Below are positions 1 through 7,726 of a stretch of 64,000 nucleotides of DNA, one piece after another. The notes under the pieces were generated by a model that searched no databases, had not been told where the DNA came from, and saw only the letters and a list, made by a program, of their open reading frames with translations. Source of the stretch: Lederbergia citri (GTDB lineage Bacteria; Bacillota; Bacilli; Bacillales; Bacillaceae_C). Positions within the stretch are counted from its first letter, which is position 1. Each line of letters starts with the position of its first letter. Location of the stretch: NCBI RefSeq assembly GCF_018343625.1, contig NZ_JAGYPG010000003.1, forward strand, positions 501,003 to 565,002, read 5' to 3'. Both the position numbers and the translations under genes were made by a program.

Positions 1-740
1 AGGATGCTGGTTTTAAAGTAGAGCGAAAACTTAATCTTAACGGTACGCTTGTAGCACATGAAGCTCTTAAAAAGGGTGATATTGACGTGTATCCTGAGTA
101 TACAGGCACTGGGCTTCTAAATATTATGGAAGAAAAGCCTATCTCTGACCCGCAGCAAGTGTATGATATGGTATCAGATTTTTATAAAAAGAAATTTGAT
201 CTTGTTTGGTTGACGCCATCGAATGCCAACAATACCCAAGCGATTGCGGTTTCTAAAAAAGCTTCTGACGAATATGGAATCAAAACACTTTCTGACCTTC
301 AAAAGAATGCCGCAAACATCGATTTTGCAGCTGTCCCTGAATTCGAGGAACGTGAAGATGGGCTGCTTGGTATGAATAAAGTGTATGGTGATTTTAATTT
401 TAAAAGCTTAAAGCTTTATGACTATGGTGTAAAATATCGTGCTGTATTAAATGATGAAGTACAAGGTACAGTGGCTTTTGGAACAGATGGAGATTTGACG
501 AATCCTGATCTCGTCCTTTTGGAAGATGATAAGCATTTATGGCCTCCATATTTCGTTGCACCTGTTATTCGCCAAGAAACATTGGATAAAGATGAGAAGA
601 TTAGACAGAAGTTAGATGAAATCTCTGCAAAGCTAGACAATGAAACGATGCAAAAGCTAAATGCTGAAGTAGACTTAAATCAGCGTGAATATGAAGATGT
701 AGCAAAAGAATTCTTGAAAAACGAAGGTATTATTAAGTAA
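1..740 (+). CDS. OpuC-like ABC transporter substrate-binding protein, 3' part
   Basis: The open frame starts before the window (first full codon at base 3), so the N-terminus and any lipoprotein signal are missing. The visible 245 residues carry the DIDVYPEYTGTGL motif typical of the quaternary-amine (glycine betaine/choline) binding proteins OpuCC/OpuBC/ProX, and the later TNPDLVLLEDDKHLWPPY segment that shapes the binding cleft in that family. It would capture a quaternary ammonium compound outside the cell and deliver it to the permease encoded downstream. Relatives called EgtU bind ergothioneine, a betaine of thiohistidine, and were formerly annotated as osmoprotectant proteins. Given the catabolic genes that follow, such a betaine is a better guess than an osmolyte. 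A terminator follows, so this gene may be expressed above the rest. Confidence 0.85.
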   Translation, partial: DAGFKVERKLNLNGTLVAHEALKKGDIDVYPEYTGTGLLNIMEEKPISDPQQVYDMVSDFYKKKFDLVWLTPSNANNTQAIAVSKKASDEYGIKTLSDLQKNAANIDFAAVPEFEEREDGLLGMNKVYGDFNFKSLKLYDYGVKYRAVLNDEVQGTVAFGTDGDLTNPDLVLLEDDKHLWPPYFVAPVIRQETLDKDEKIRQKLDEISAKLDNETMQKLNAEVDLNQREYEDVAKEFLKNEGIIK

Positions 741-751
741 TAAAGACGATG

Positions 752-786
752 CTTTTCCCGATTTGATATCGGGAAAAGTCTATTTT
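752..786 (+). terminator. Rho-independent terminator after binding-protein gene
   Basis: An 11-bp perfect stem (752-762 with 768-778) with a 5-base loop is followed by a T-rich tract. It lies between the binding protein and ATPase genes of the same transporter, so it may reduce rather than abolish downstream transcription. Confidence 0.75.
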
Positions 787-820
787 TACAAGTAAAGCAA
801 AAAGTAAAAAATTATGAAAG

Positions 821-974
821 TGTCTAGCTCCAGCGCCTATCGACTAGCAAACTTCCTGTCCTTTTCCCTACGATAAGTCAACATCAATTCGCCTTGCAGG
901 CTCATTGTGTTTCCTTTATCTCAGTCAAAGGCCCTGAAGTTTGTACGTCGATGAGCAAGGCGCTTACGCTTTTC
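821..974. repeat. Bacillus-type intergenic repeat (TGTCTAGCTCCAGCGCCT family)
   Basis: The element begins TGTCTAGCTCCAGCGCCT and ends GCAAGGCGCTTACGCTTTTC, with partly complementary ends (AGCGCCT / AAGGCGCT). This arrangement matches a dispersed non-coding repeat that I know from many Bacillus genomes. It is about 150 bp and contains no credible gene. Only one copy is present here. It separates the binding-protein gene from the ATPase gene and ends just before the ATPase ribosome binding site. Confidence 0.65.
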
Positions 975-996
975 TAATGAATTGAAGGTGAACGGT

Positions 997-1962
997 TTGA
1001 CGAAAAACGCTATTGTTTTTGAAGACGTATCTAAACAGTTTCCTAAAGCGCCGAAACCGTCCGTGTATCCGACGAATCTCATAATTGAGGAAGGTAGCTT
1101 TGTCACTATATTAGGGGCTTCAGGTTGTGGAAAAACGACTTTGCTGAAAATGGTGAACCGTATTTATGATATGACATCTGGCAGGATTTTGGTTCATGGT
1201 CAAGATATAAAAAAGATGCCTGTAACAGAACTAAGAAGAAACATAGGCTATGTCATACAGCAAATTGGTTTATTCCCTCATATGACGATCGCTGAAAATA
1301 TAGCGACAGTACCGAAAGAATTAGGTTGGGATTCGAAGGAAATTGATGAAAGAATAGATTTTCTGCTAGAGCTGGTTCACTTGCCTCCAAAAGACTATCG
1401 AAATCGTTATCCAAGACAGCTATCTGGCGGTCAGCAGCAGAGGATTGGGTTGGCACGAGCATTAGCAGGCAATCCTTCCATTATGTTAATGGACGAACCA
1501 TTTGGTGCAATAGATGCGATTACACGAAGCTCCTTGCAAGATGAAATGATTCGTATTCAGCGCAAGCTCAATAAAACGATATTATTTGTGACCCATGATA
1601 TCGACGAAGCATTAAAATTAGGAGATAAAATCGTTATTATGAATGAAGGTGTCATTCAGCAATTTGACACTCCTTTAAATATTATTACGAATCCAGCCAA
1701 TTCTTTTGTCAGTCAGCTTGTACACTCAGAAGATATTGTGCAGCATTTAAGTTTGTTAAGGGCCGACCATGTAATGGAACCTCTTACGGATGAGCCGGTA
1801 GATGAAGAAGTAAAAGTAAAGCATGCCGAGAATTTAAAAAATGTTTTAACACATATTTTACAAGGACATGGCGATTCAGTCATTGTAACAGATGATGAGG
1901 ATACTCCGATTGGAAGAGTTACTTTGTCTGGTTTAAAAGGTTATATTGCAGGGATTGGTTGA
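997..1962 (+). CDS. OpuCA-like ABC transporter ATP-binding protein with C-terminal CBS-like domain
   Basis: This is the energising subunit of the quaternary-amine importer. The TTG at 997 is chosen because GAAGGTGA lies about 6 bases before it; an in-frame TTG at 982 has no such site. Walker A GASGCGKT is at residues 40-47, the signature LSGGQQQR at 142-149, Walker B IMLMDEP at 162-168 and the switch histidine in VTHD near 200. After residue 245 the protein continues into one CBS-like segment (roughly 250-321). OpuCA proteins usually have about 380 residues and two CBS domains, so this one is shortened. The CBS domain of OpuA-type transporters senses ionic strength, so loss of one fits a catabolic rather than osmotic role, though that is inference. 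Confidence 0.9.
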   Translation: MTKNAIVFEDVSKQFPKAPKPSVYPTNLIIEEGSFVTILGASGCGKTTLLKMVNRIYDMTSGRILVHGQDIKKMPVTELRRNIGYVIQQIGLFPHMTIAENIATVPKELGWDSKEIDERIDFLLELVHLPPKDYRNRYPRQLSGGQQQRIGLARALAGNPSIMLMDEPFGAIDAITRSSLQDEMIRIQRKLNKTILFVTHDIDEALKLGDKIVIMNEGVIQQFDTPLNIITNPANSFVSQLVHSEDIVQHLSLLRADHVMEPLTDEPVDEEVKVKHAENLKNVLTHILQGHGDSVIVTDDEDTPIGRVTLSGLKGYIAGIG

Positions 1963-2002
1963 TGATTGATTCTGCTTCTTAAAGCGGAGGTGAGGCTTAG
2001 AC

Positions 2003-2644
2003 ATGTTTTCATTTCTAATAAACTATTACGATCGTATATTAATGTTATTCTTTCAACACCTTATGCTAACTGCTGTTTCTTTAAGCTTAGCGTTGTTGAT
2101 TGCATTGCCGATTGGGGTTTTTTTATCAAGATATAAAAAAATTTCCGTCCCGGTATTATCCATCCTTGGAATTCTTTATTCCATACCGAGCTTAGCGATG
2201 TTTGCATTCCTCATACCGTTTGTCGGATTAGGATTAAAACCCGCAATAATTGCATTAATTGCCTATAGTCAACTTATCCTCGTTCGAAATGTGATGGTCG
2301 GTTTTCAATCCATCGATCCTTCTATTATCGAGGCGGGAAGAGGAATGGGGTTAGGACCGTTTCGATTATTTTGGAAAATCGAATTTCCACTTGCATTACC
2401 TGTCATTTTAGGCGGAGTTAGGATTGCCACCATTTCCATTATAGGGATTGCAACGATTGCAGCCTGGATCAATGCTGGGGGATTAGGTGTTATTTTGTTT
2501 GAAGGACTTTATCAAAATCACACTCCTAAAATGATTTGGGGCACCATTTTTGTATCCTTGCTAGCCATCGTTTCCAATCAGCTATTATTAGCTTTAGAGA
2601 AGAGAGCAGCGTTGAAAGTTAGAGGAGAACTCGCAGCTAAATAA
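2003..2644 (+). CDS. OpuCB/OpuCD-like ABC transporter permease
   Basis: An integral membrane permease of 213 residues, the usual length for the quaternary-amine family. It has about five or six hydrophobic segments and the EAA-type loop sequence IEAGRGMGLGPFRLFWKIEFP that docks on the ATPase. The start has a strong GGAGGTGAGG site. Only one permease gene is present, so the channel is probably a homodimer. It lies 40 bp after the ATPase gene and 30 bp before the regulator, consistent with a single transcript. Confidence 0.9.
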   Translation: MFSFLINYYDRILMLFFQHLMLTAVSLSLALLIALPIGVFLSRYKKISVPVLSILGILYSIPSLAMFAFLIPFVGLGLKPAIIALIAYSQLILVRNVMVGFQSIDPSIIEAGRGMGLGPFRLFWKIEFPLALPVILGGVRIATISIIGIATIAAWINAGGLGVILFEGLYQNHTPKMIWGTIFVSLLAIVSNQLLLALEKRAALKVRGELAAK

Positions 2645-2674
2645 TTGATTTTACATCGAATGAGGTAGATTGAA

Positions 2675-3421
2675 GTGACCGTTAATAAGAATCAGACGAT
2701 CGAGAGAGCTTTGGATATTATTTTTTCATTATCCGAAGCGGAGTCTAATTTGACAGTGGGTGAGATTGCAGCAAAAGTAGATATTCCTGAAAGTACGGCC
2801 TATCGCCTCATTCAAACATTGGAACAGTATGGGATGGTCGAAAGGAAATCAGTAGGACAAATTAGATTGGGTATGCGCATATTAGATTTGGCTAGAAGCT
2901 TACAACAGCAGTTGGACCGAGAATTACTAACAATCGCCCGACCTATTATGGAAGAATTAACAGAAAAATATAATGAGACTTCCATTCTTTGTGTGAGGTC
3001 AGCATCACAAGTCATATGTGTGCAAAGTGTTGAAACACAAAGGATGCTGCGCCTCTCAGTAGAAATTGGGAAAATAATGCCACTCGACAGGGGAGCATCT
3101 GGCAAAGCCATACTAGCCTTTGAACAAAGACAAACAATGGATCAACTGATTAAATCAATTCCGGAAGCCAAGCTTAGACAAAGCATAGAAAAGGAAATAG
3201 ACACAATAAGAGAACAAGGCTATTGTTTGACATTTGGTGAAGTTGACACGAATATTTTTGGATTGGCGGTTCCTATTTATGATATCAACAAGCGAGTCAT
3301 TGCTTCGTTGACAGTGGCTGGACCAACGGAGCGTTGGGATCAGGAAAACGGTGAGGAATTTATCAAAGCAGTCGTTTCTTCAGCACATGAAATTACAAAG
3401 AAGCTTTCTCATATTTCCTAG
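2675..3421 (+). CDS. IclR-family transcriptional regulator
   Basis: A 248-residue protein with an N-terminal winged helix-turn-helix (about residues 8-65; LTVGEIAAKVDIPESTAYRL is the recognition region) and a C-terminal GAF-like effector-binding domain with the family motif PLDRGASGKAILA near residue 140. IclR proteins commonly control aromatic, purine or amino-acid catabolism and respond to the pathway substrate or an intermediate. Start is GTG with GAGG upstream. Its position inside the operon, between transporter and enzymes, suggests that it regulates the same locus. The operator cannot be seen because the operon promoter lies outside the window. Confidence 0.9.
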   Translation: MTVNKNQTIERALDIIFSLSEAESNLTVGEIAAKVDIPESTAYRLIQTLEQYGMVERKSVGQIRLGMRILDLARSLQQQLDRELLTIARPIMEELTEKYNETSILCVRSASQVICVQSVETQRMLRLSVEIGKIMPLDRGASGKAILAFEQRQTMDQLIKSIPEAKLRQSIEKEIDTIREQGYCLTFGEVDTNIFGLAVPIYDINKRVIASLTVAGPTERWDQENGEEFIKAVVSSAHEITKKLSHIS

Positions 3422-3435
3422 ACGGAGGAGAATGA

Positions 3436-4818
3436 ATGAAAACACTTGATTTGCTTGTGAAAGGCAATGTTGTTTTGCCTGACCGGGTCGTTTACGATGC
3501 GACTATCGCTGTATCAAATGGAAAAATAAGCGGCATTTATGAAGGGGACAGCGGTCTATCTGTACAGGAAATCGTTGATGCGACTGGCTGTTATATCCTT
3601 CCAGGTGCAATTGATGCACATGTTCATTGTTTTAGCTCGCTGGATGAAGGTTTTACAAACGCTGGTCTTTCCGCTGCGGCGGGGGGCGTTACGACTATGA
3701 TTGAAATGCCTTATGATGCAACAGGTATGGTTTGCACTGAAAAAATGTTTTTAGAAAAAATAGCTCGTTTGGAAAAAGAGTCCGTTGTCGACACTGCCCT
3801 TTTAGCAACCATTCAAAAAGAGGATGGATTGGATGAAATTGCAAAACTAACAGATGCTGGTGCATGTGGATTTAAAGTGTCAATGTTTAATACAGACTCT
3901 TTTCGATTTCCACGAATTGATGAAGGTCAATTATTAGATGCTTTCTCAACGATTGCCCAAACAGGTTGTCCCGTCGGTGTTCATGCTGAAAATGATGATA
4001 TCGTTAGGCGTTATATTCAAAAATATGAACATCAAGGTAAAGAGGATCCGCGTACTCATGCATATAGTCGTCCAAAAGTGGCAGAATCCGTTGCTGCTTT
4101 AACCGCACTGGAGTTAGCATTTTATACTGGAGTCACATTGCATTTATATCACAGTACGTTTCAACGCGTATTCGATATGGTTGACTTTTATCGTACCCAA
4201 GGTGTTCAAGTAACAGCTGAAACATGTACCCATTATCTCACTTTAAGTGAAGATGATATGTTGGAGCTCGGCGCCAGAGGGAAAATAAATCCTCCGCTTC
4301 GTAAAAAGGAAGATATAGCTGATTTGTGGGAGCTCATCGTAAAAGGAAAAATTGATATGGTCACCTCGGATCATGCACCGTGGACACTGGATCGGAAAGA
4401 AAATGAAGATATTTTTCAAAATGCTTCTGGGGCACCTGGCGTAGAAACATTATTGCCCATCATGTATAGCGAAGGTGTAGCTACAGGTAAAATTACGATT
4501 CTAGATCTTGTGCGCATTCTTTCAGAAAGACCAGCCCAAACATTTGGTTTGGATTATTGTAAAGGGAGTATAGAAATAGGAATGGATGCGGATTTAGTCG
4601 TTTTAAATCCGAACCAGACATATATGCTCGACGAAGCCACTTTACATTCTAATGCGAAGTGGAGTCCGTATCATAATCGCAAAATGCTTGGGAAAATTAC
4701 TCATACTTTTGTTCGTGGGAAAATTGTATACAAAGAAGACGGACATTTACTAGGAGAACCTAGTTTTGGACGCTTTGTAAAAGCGAGGCATACAATAGGT
4801 AAGGAGTGTTTGCCTTGA
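3436..4818 (+). CDS. Cyclic amidohydrolase (dihydropyrimidinase/hydantoinase/allantoinase type)
   Basis: A 460-residue metal-dependent amidohydrolase that opens five- or six-membered cyclic amides. All expected metal ligands are visible: H62 and H64 in DAHVH, K147 in CGFKVSM (the lysine carboxylated in this family), H183 in GVHAEND, H239 in LYHS and D312 in TSDHAPW. Sequence alone does not separate hydantoinase, allantoinase and dihydropyrimidinase. The next gene is an N-carbamoyl-amino-acid hydrolase, overlapping by 4 bases, so a hydantoin giving an N-carbamoyl amino acid is the likely substrate class. In the ergothioneine pathway described for Burkholderia, such an enzyme opens hydantoin-5-propionate to N-carbamoyl-glutamate. 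The GGAGGAG site fixes the ATG start. Confidence 0.88.
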   Translation: MKTLDLLVKGNVVLPDRVVYDATIAVSNGKISGIYEGDSGLSVQEIVDATGCYILPGAIDAHVHCFSSLDEGFTNAGLSAAAGGVTTMIEMPYDATGMVCTEKMFLEKIARLEKESVVDTALLATIQKEDGLDEIAKLTDAGACGFKVSMFNTDSFRFPRIDEGQLLDAFSTIAQTGCPVGVHAENDDIVRRYIQKYEHQGKEDPRTHAYSRPKVAESVAALTALELAFYTGVTLHLYHSTFQRVFDMVDFYRTQGVQVTAETCTHYLTLSEDDMLELGARGKINPPLRKKEDIADLWELIVKGKIDMVTSDHAPWTLDRKENEDIFQNASGAPGVETLLPIMYSEGVATGKITILDLVRILSERPAQTFGLDYCKGSIEIGMDADLVVLNPNQTYMLDEATLHSNAKWSPYHNRKMLGKITHTFVRGKIVYKEDGHLLGEPSFGRFVKARHTIGKECLP

Positions 4819-6074
4819 AGCCGTTATTTACTCTTCACCCTAATGAAGAACGGATTCGCAACAATATTGAAACGCTTGCATCGATGGTGGACGAGACGAA
4901 ACCTGGATGGACGAGGAGACCATTTACTCCTTGGTACAAAGAAGGGCGCTCTTGGTTAAAACAACAGATGGAACAAGCAGGATTGCAAGTCAGTACCGAT
5001 GCAGGTGGAAATTTAATAGGAAAGATAGCAGGAAAAAATGATGACCTCAAACCAATTATGATTGGATCTCATACAGATACGGTTATAGGCGGGGGGAGGT
5101 TTGACGGCATTATTGGGGTTATTGCCGGCATCGAAATTTCCCGGCGTTTACAGGAAACAGGAATGACCTTGAATCATCCTCTCGAAATCGTTGACTTTAC
5201 GGGGGAAGAGCCAAGTGAATTTGGCATATCGACGATTGGAAGTCGAGCAATGGTAGGGAATCTGACACCTGAAATGTTAAACCGTACCGACCAAACTGGT
5301 CTAGTATTGGCAGATGGAATACGAATGATTGGTGGAAATCCTGACACGATAAAAGAACTTGCCCGAAAAAAAGGCGACATCAGCTTATATTTGGAGTTGC
5401 ATATTGAACAAGGTCCAGTTTTGGAACAGAAAAATAAACGGCTTGGAGTTGTAACTGGAATCGTCGGCATTCATCGTTATCGAGTAATAGTAGAAGGAAA
5501 ACCTAATCATGCTGGGACAACTCCGATGGATATGCGATTTGATGCGTTGACAGGGGCGTCTGAATTAATATTGGAACTCGAAAGATTATGTAAGGAATCT
5601 TACGCGGATCCAGTAGTTGGGACGGTCGGGAAATTTATAAATGAGCCAAACGGAGCAAATGTCATTCCTGGACGAACAATGTTTGAATTAGAAGTTAGAT
5701 CGATAGATACAGAGATTATTGAAAAGATTATGAATAAGTTTTCTGATTTTGCTAATCTAATTGCTTCCGAACGATCACTTAACATCAGCTTGGATAACTT
5801 ATCAAAGTCAGATGCCATACGCGTCCTTCCGGAAGTGCAGGACGAAATTGCTGCTGCTTGTTCTGCTACGGGCGAAACCCATTATTTGCCGAGCGGAGCG
5901 GGACATGATGCCAATCAACTCGCAAACATTGCCCCAGTGGGAATGATTTTTGTTCCTAGCCGAGACGGAAGAAGCCATTGTCCTGAAGAGTGGACGGATT
6001 TTGAAGATGTCGGAAAAGGGATAGAGGCTTTGGCTAGAGCAGTTATTCATTTTGATCAAAAAAATACCAATTAA
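4815..6074 (+). CDS. M20 family N-carbamoyl-L-amino-acid / allantoate amidohydrolase
   Basis: A 419-residue dinuclear metal hydrolase of the hydantoinase/carbamoylase family that removes the carbamoyl group from N-carbamoyl amino acids or allantoate. Metal-binding residues are visible: H86 in GSHTDT, D97 in GRFDG, E131/E132 in TGEEPSEFG and H196 in LELHIEQGP. GAGHDANQ and SHCPEEW near the C-terminus are family motifs. The start is TTG at 4815, with AAGGAG eight bases upstream, overlapping the stop of the previous gene. This translational coupling indicates sequential action with the cyclic amidohydrolase. N-carbamoyl-glutamate is the predicted substrate if the locus degrades ergothioneine; allantoate is the main alternative. 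Confidence 0.9.
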   Translation: MKPLFTLHPNEERIRNNIETLASMVDETKPGWTRRPFTPWYKEGRSWLKQQMEQAGLQVSTDAGGNLIGKIAGKNDDLKPIMIGSHTDTVIGGGRFDGIIGVIAGIEISRRLQETGMTLNHPLEIVDFTGEEPSEFGISTIGSRAMVGNLTPEMLNRTDQTGLVLADGIRMIGGNPDTIKELARKKGDISLYLELHIEQGPVLEQKNKRLGVVTGIVGIHRYRVIVEGKPNHAGTTPMDMRFDALTGASELILELERLCKESYADPVVGTVGKFINEPNGANVIPGRTMFELEVRSIDTEIIEKIMNKFSDFANLIASERSLNISLDNLSKSDAIRVLPEVQDEIAAACSATGETHYLPSGAGHDANQLANIAPVGMIFVPSRDGRSHCPEEWTDFEDVGKGIEALARAVIHFDQKNTN

Positions 6075-6094
6075 TTGATAGAAGGTGAAAGCCG

Positions 6095-7684
6095 GTGACT
6101 TGCGAATCTAAGAACCTCATTCTCGATGGATATTCTTTATCATATGACAAAATAGTAGAATTTATAGAATGTCCAAGCATACAAGTCGCATTATCGGCAG
6201 CAGCCATAGAGAGAGTAAAACATTATCGTTCTGCTGTTGATCAATGGTTGTTAGAAGATAAGAAAGCTATTTATGGGGTAACGACAGGGTTAGGGAAATT
6301 AAAGGATTATGTTGTTGATGAACATGACCAAAATGCTTTTCAACATAATATTTTTCTTTCCCACGCTGTTGGCCTCGGTCCCGATTTCCCTGAACAAATC
6401 GTACGCCTCGCTATGCTGTTAAGGGCAAATGTACTTGCACGCGGTCATTCTGGTGTCAGAGTCGAAATGATTGAAAGGTTATTATTACTGTTGAACAAAG
6501 GTGTCATTCCATGTGTTCCTCAAATCGGATCTTTAGGGGTTGGGGATTTACAGCCAATGGCACATATCGGTTTATGTATGGTTGGAGCGCCTGAAGGAAG
6601 GGCGTGTTACAAAGGGGAAGAAGGAAGAAGCAATGCCTTATTAAAAAAAGCTAATATTAATCCGGTTCAATTTAAGATGAAGGCAAAAGAAGCATTAGCT
6701 TTAATAGATGGAAGTACGATGGTATTGGCATCTTCTTTATTTGAATATTATCAAGTTGAGAAACTTATCAGTATAGCTGATATGGCGGCTGCAATGACAA
6801 TAGAAGCAACTCGTGGAGAATTGGATGCACTCGATTCAAGGATTCATGAGGCAAATAATCTTTTCGCGGAACAAGAAACGGCCCAAATATTAGCTGAATT
6901 TTTAAAAGGAACCGAGTGGTGTACTCCAGAAGGAAGACAACGTTTAGGAGAATTTTCACCCCGTGTCCAGGATGCTGTAAGTATTCGTTCGACCGCCCAG
7001 GTTCATGGAGCGATCAAAGATGTCTTACAATACGTAAAATCTATATTAGTAAGAGAGATGAATGCATCAAAAGATAATCCGCTTATTTTTACTGATGGAG
7101 TGAAGTTTGAGAGCTTAAGTGGGGGCAATTATCACGCTGCCCACCTTTCCTATGCACTAGATTTTATGGGCATTGTGCTTACAGATATGGCCATTATTTC
7201 AGAAAGAAGATCTGCTCGTTTACTCGATCCTATTATGAGTTATGGTCTTCCAGCTAATTTAATTGCTGGGGCAGGACTAAACACTGGCTTTGCACTTGTT
7301 CACGCAAACGCTACTGCCTTGGTGAGCGAAATGAGAATATTAACTACTCCTGCTAGTGTAGGTTCAATTCCTTCTAAAGGAAATCAAGAAGACCACAATA
7401 GTATGGCAATGACTGGGGTTCGCAAGCTGATGAACATGATTGATTATGCCCATCAAGTTTTAGCGATTGAACTCCTATTATCTGCACAAGCAATTGATTT
7501 AATTGCTGAAAATATGGATGGGCTAGCGATGGGAAAAGGAACGACAATCCTCCACCGATGGATAAGGCAATCGATAGAGCCAATGTGGGAAGATCGTTAT
7601 ATTTTAGCGGATCTACAAAAAATGATTAGTTTTGTAGAAAGTGGAGAAATTTTAAAACAGTTTAAAATTGTCTCCCCGGTGTAA
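6095..7684 (+). CDS. Aromatic ammonia-lyase superfamily protein lacking the MIO triad; candidate ergothionase
   Basis: At 529 residues the protein follows the HAL/PAL fold: YGVTTGLG (60-67, matching YGVNTGFG of HutH), QDAVSIRSTAQVHGA (292-306, including the conserved Arg298), GGNYH (343-347) and QEDHNSM (431-437). However, the region that in HAL/PAL reads GSVGASGDLAPL is here GSLGVGDLQPM (145-155): one residue shorter and without Ala-Ser-Gly. MIO, the electrophilic cofactor of true ammonia lyases, therefore cannot form. Ergothionase, which eliminates trimethylamine from ergothioneine without MIO, is as I recall a member of this superfamily. The neighbouring betaine-type importer and hydantoin-opening enzymes support that function. 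GTG start with GAAGGTGA upstream. Last gene of the operon. Confidence 0.75.
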   Translation: MTCESKNLILDGYSLSYDKIVEFIECPSIQVALSAAAIERVKHYRSAVDQWLLEDKKAIYGVTTGLGKLKDYVVDEHDQNAFQHNIFLSHAVGLGPDFPEQIVRLAMLLRANVLARGHSGVRVEMIERLLLLLNKGVIPCVPQIGSLGVGDLQPMAHIGLCMVGAPEGRACYKGEEGRSNALLKKANINPVQFKMKAKEALALIDGSTMVLASSLFEYYQVEKLISIADMAAAMTIEATRGELDALDSRIHEANNLFAEQETAQILAEFLKGTEWCTPEGRQRLGEFSPRVQDAVSIRSTAQVHGAIKDVLQYVKSILVREMNASKDNPLIFTDGVKFESLSGGNYHAAHLSYALDFMGIVLTDMAIISERRSARLLDPIMSYGLPANLIAGAGLNTGFALVHANATALVSEMRILTTPASVGSIPSKGNQEDHNSMAMTGVRKLMNMIDYAHQVLAIELLLSAQAIDLIAENMDGLAMGKGTTILHRWIRQSIEPMWEDRYILADLQKMISFVESGEILKQFKIVSPV

Positions 7685-7686
7685 AA

Positions 7687-7726
7687 CAAGAGCACATAAA
7701 TGTAAAAGACCATTCAGGTGCTCTTG
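7687..7726. terminator. Inverted repeat between convergent genes
   Basis: Perfect 9-bp arms, CAAGAGCAC (7687-7695) and GTGCTCTTG (7718-7726), with a 22-base loop. It begins just after the lyase stop and extends into the 3' end of the opposite-strand gerAB-like gene. The T-tract is weak in both directions. Confidence 0.45.

Noticed and set aside
1..2644. Plain osmoprotectant (glycine betaine) OpuC transporter
   Set aside because: Family membership fits, but the ATPase has only one CBS-like domain, there is one permease instead of two, and the genes continue into a catabolic operon. Kept as an alternative, not as the main call.
6095..7684. Histidine ammonia-lyase (hutH) of a hut operon
   Set aside because: The MIO-forming Ala-Ser-Gly is absent, no hutU, hutI or hutG is adjacent in the window, and the neighbours are hydantoin-processing enzymes and a betaine-type importer.
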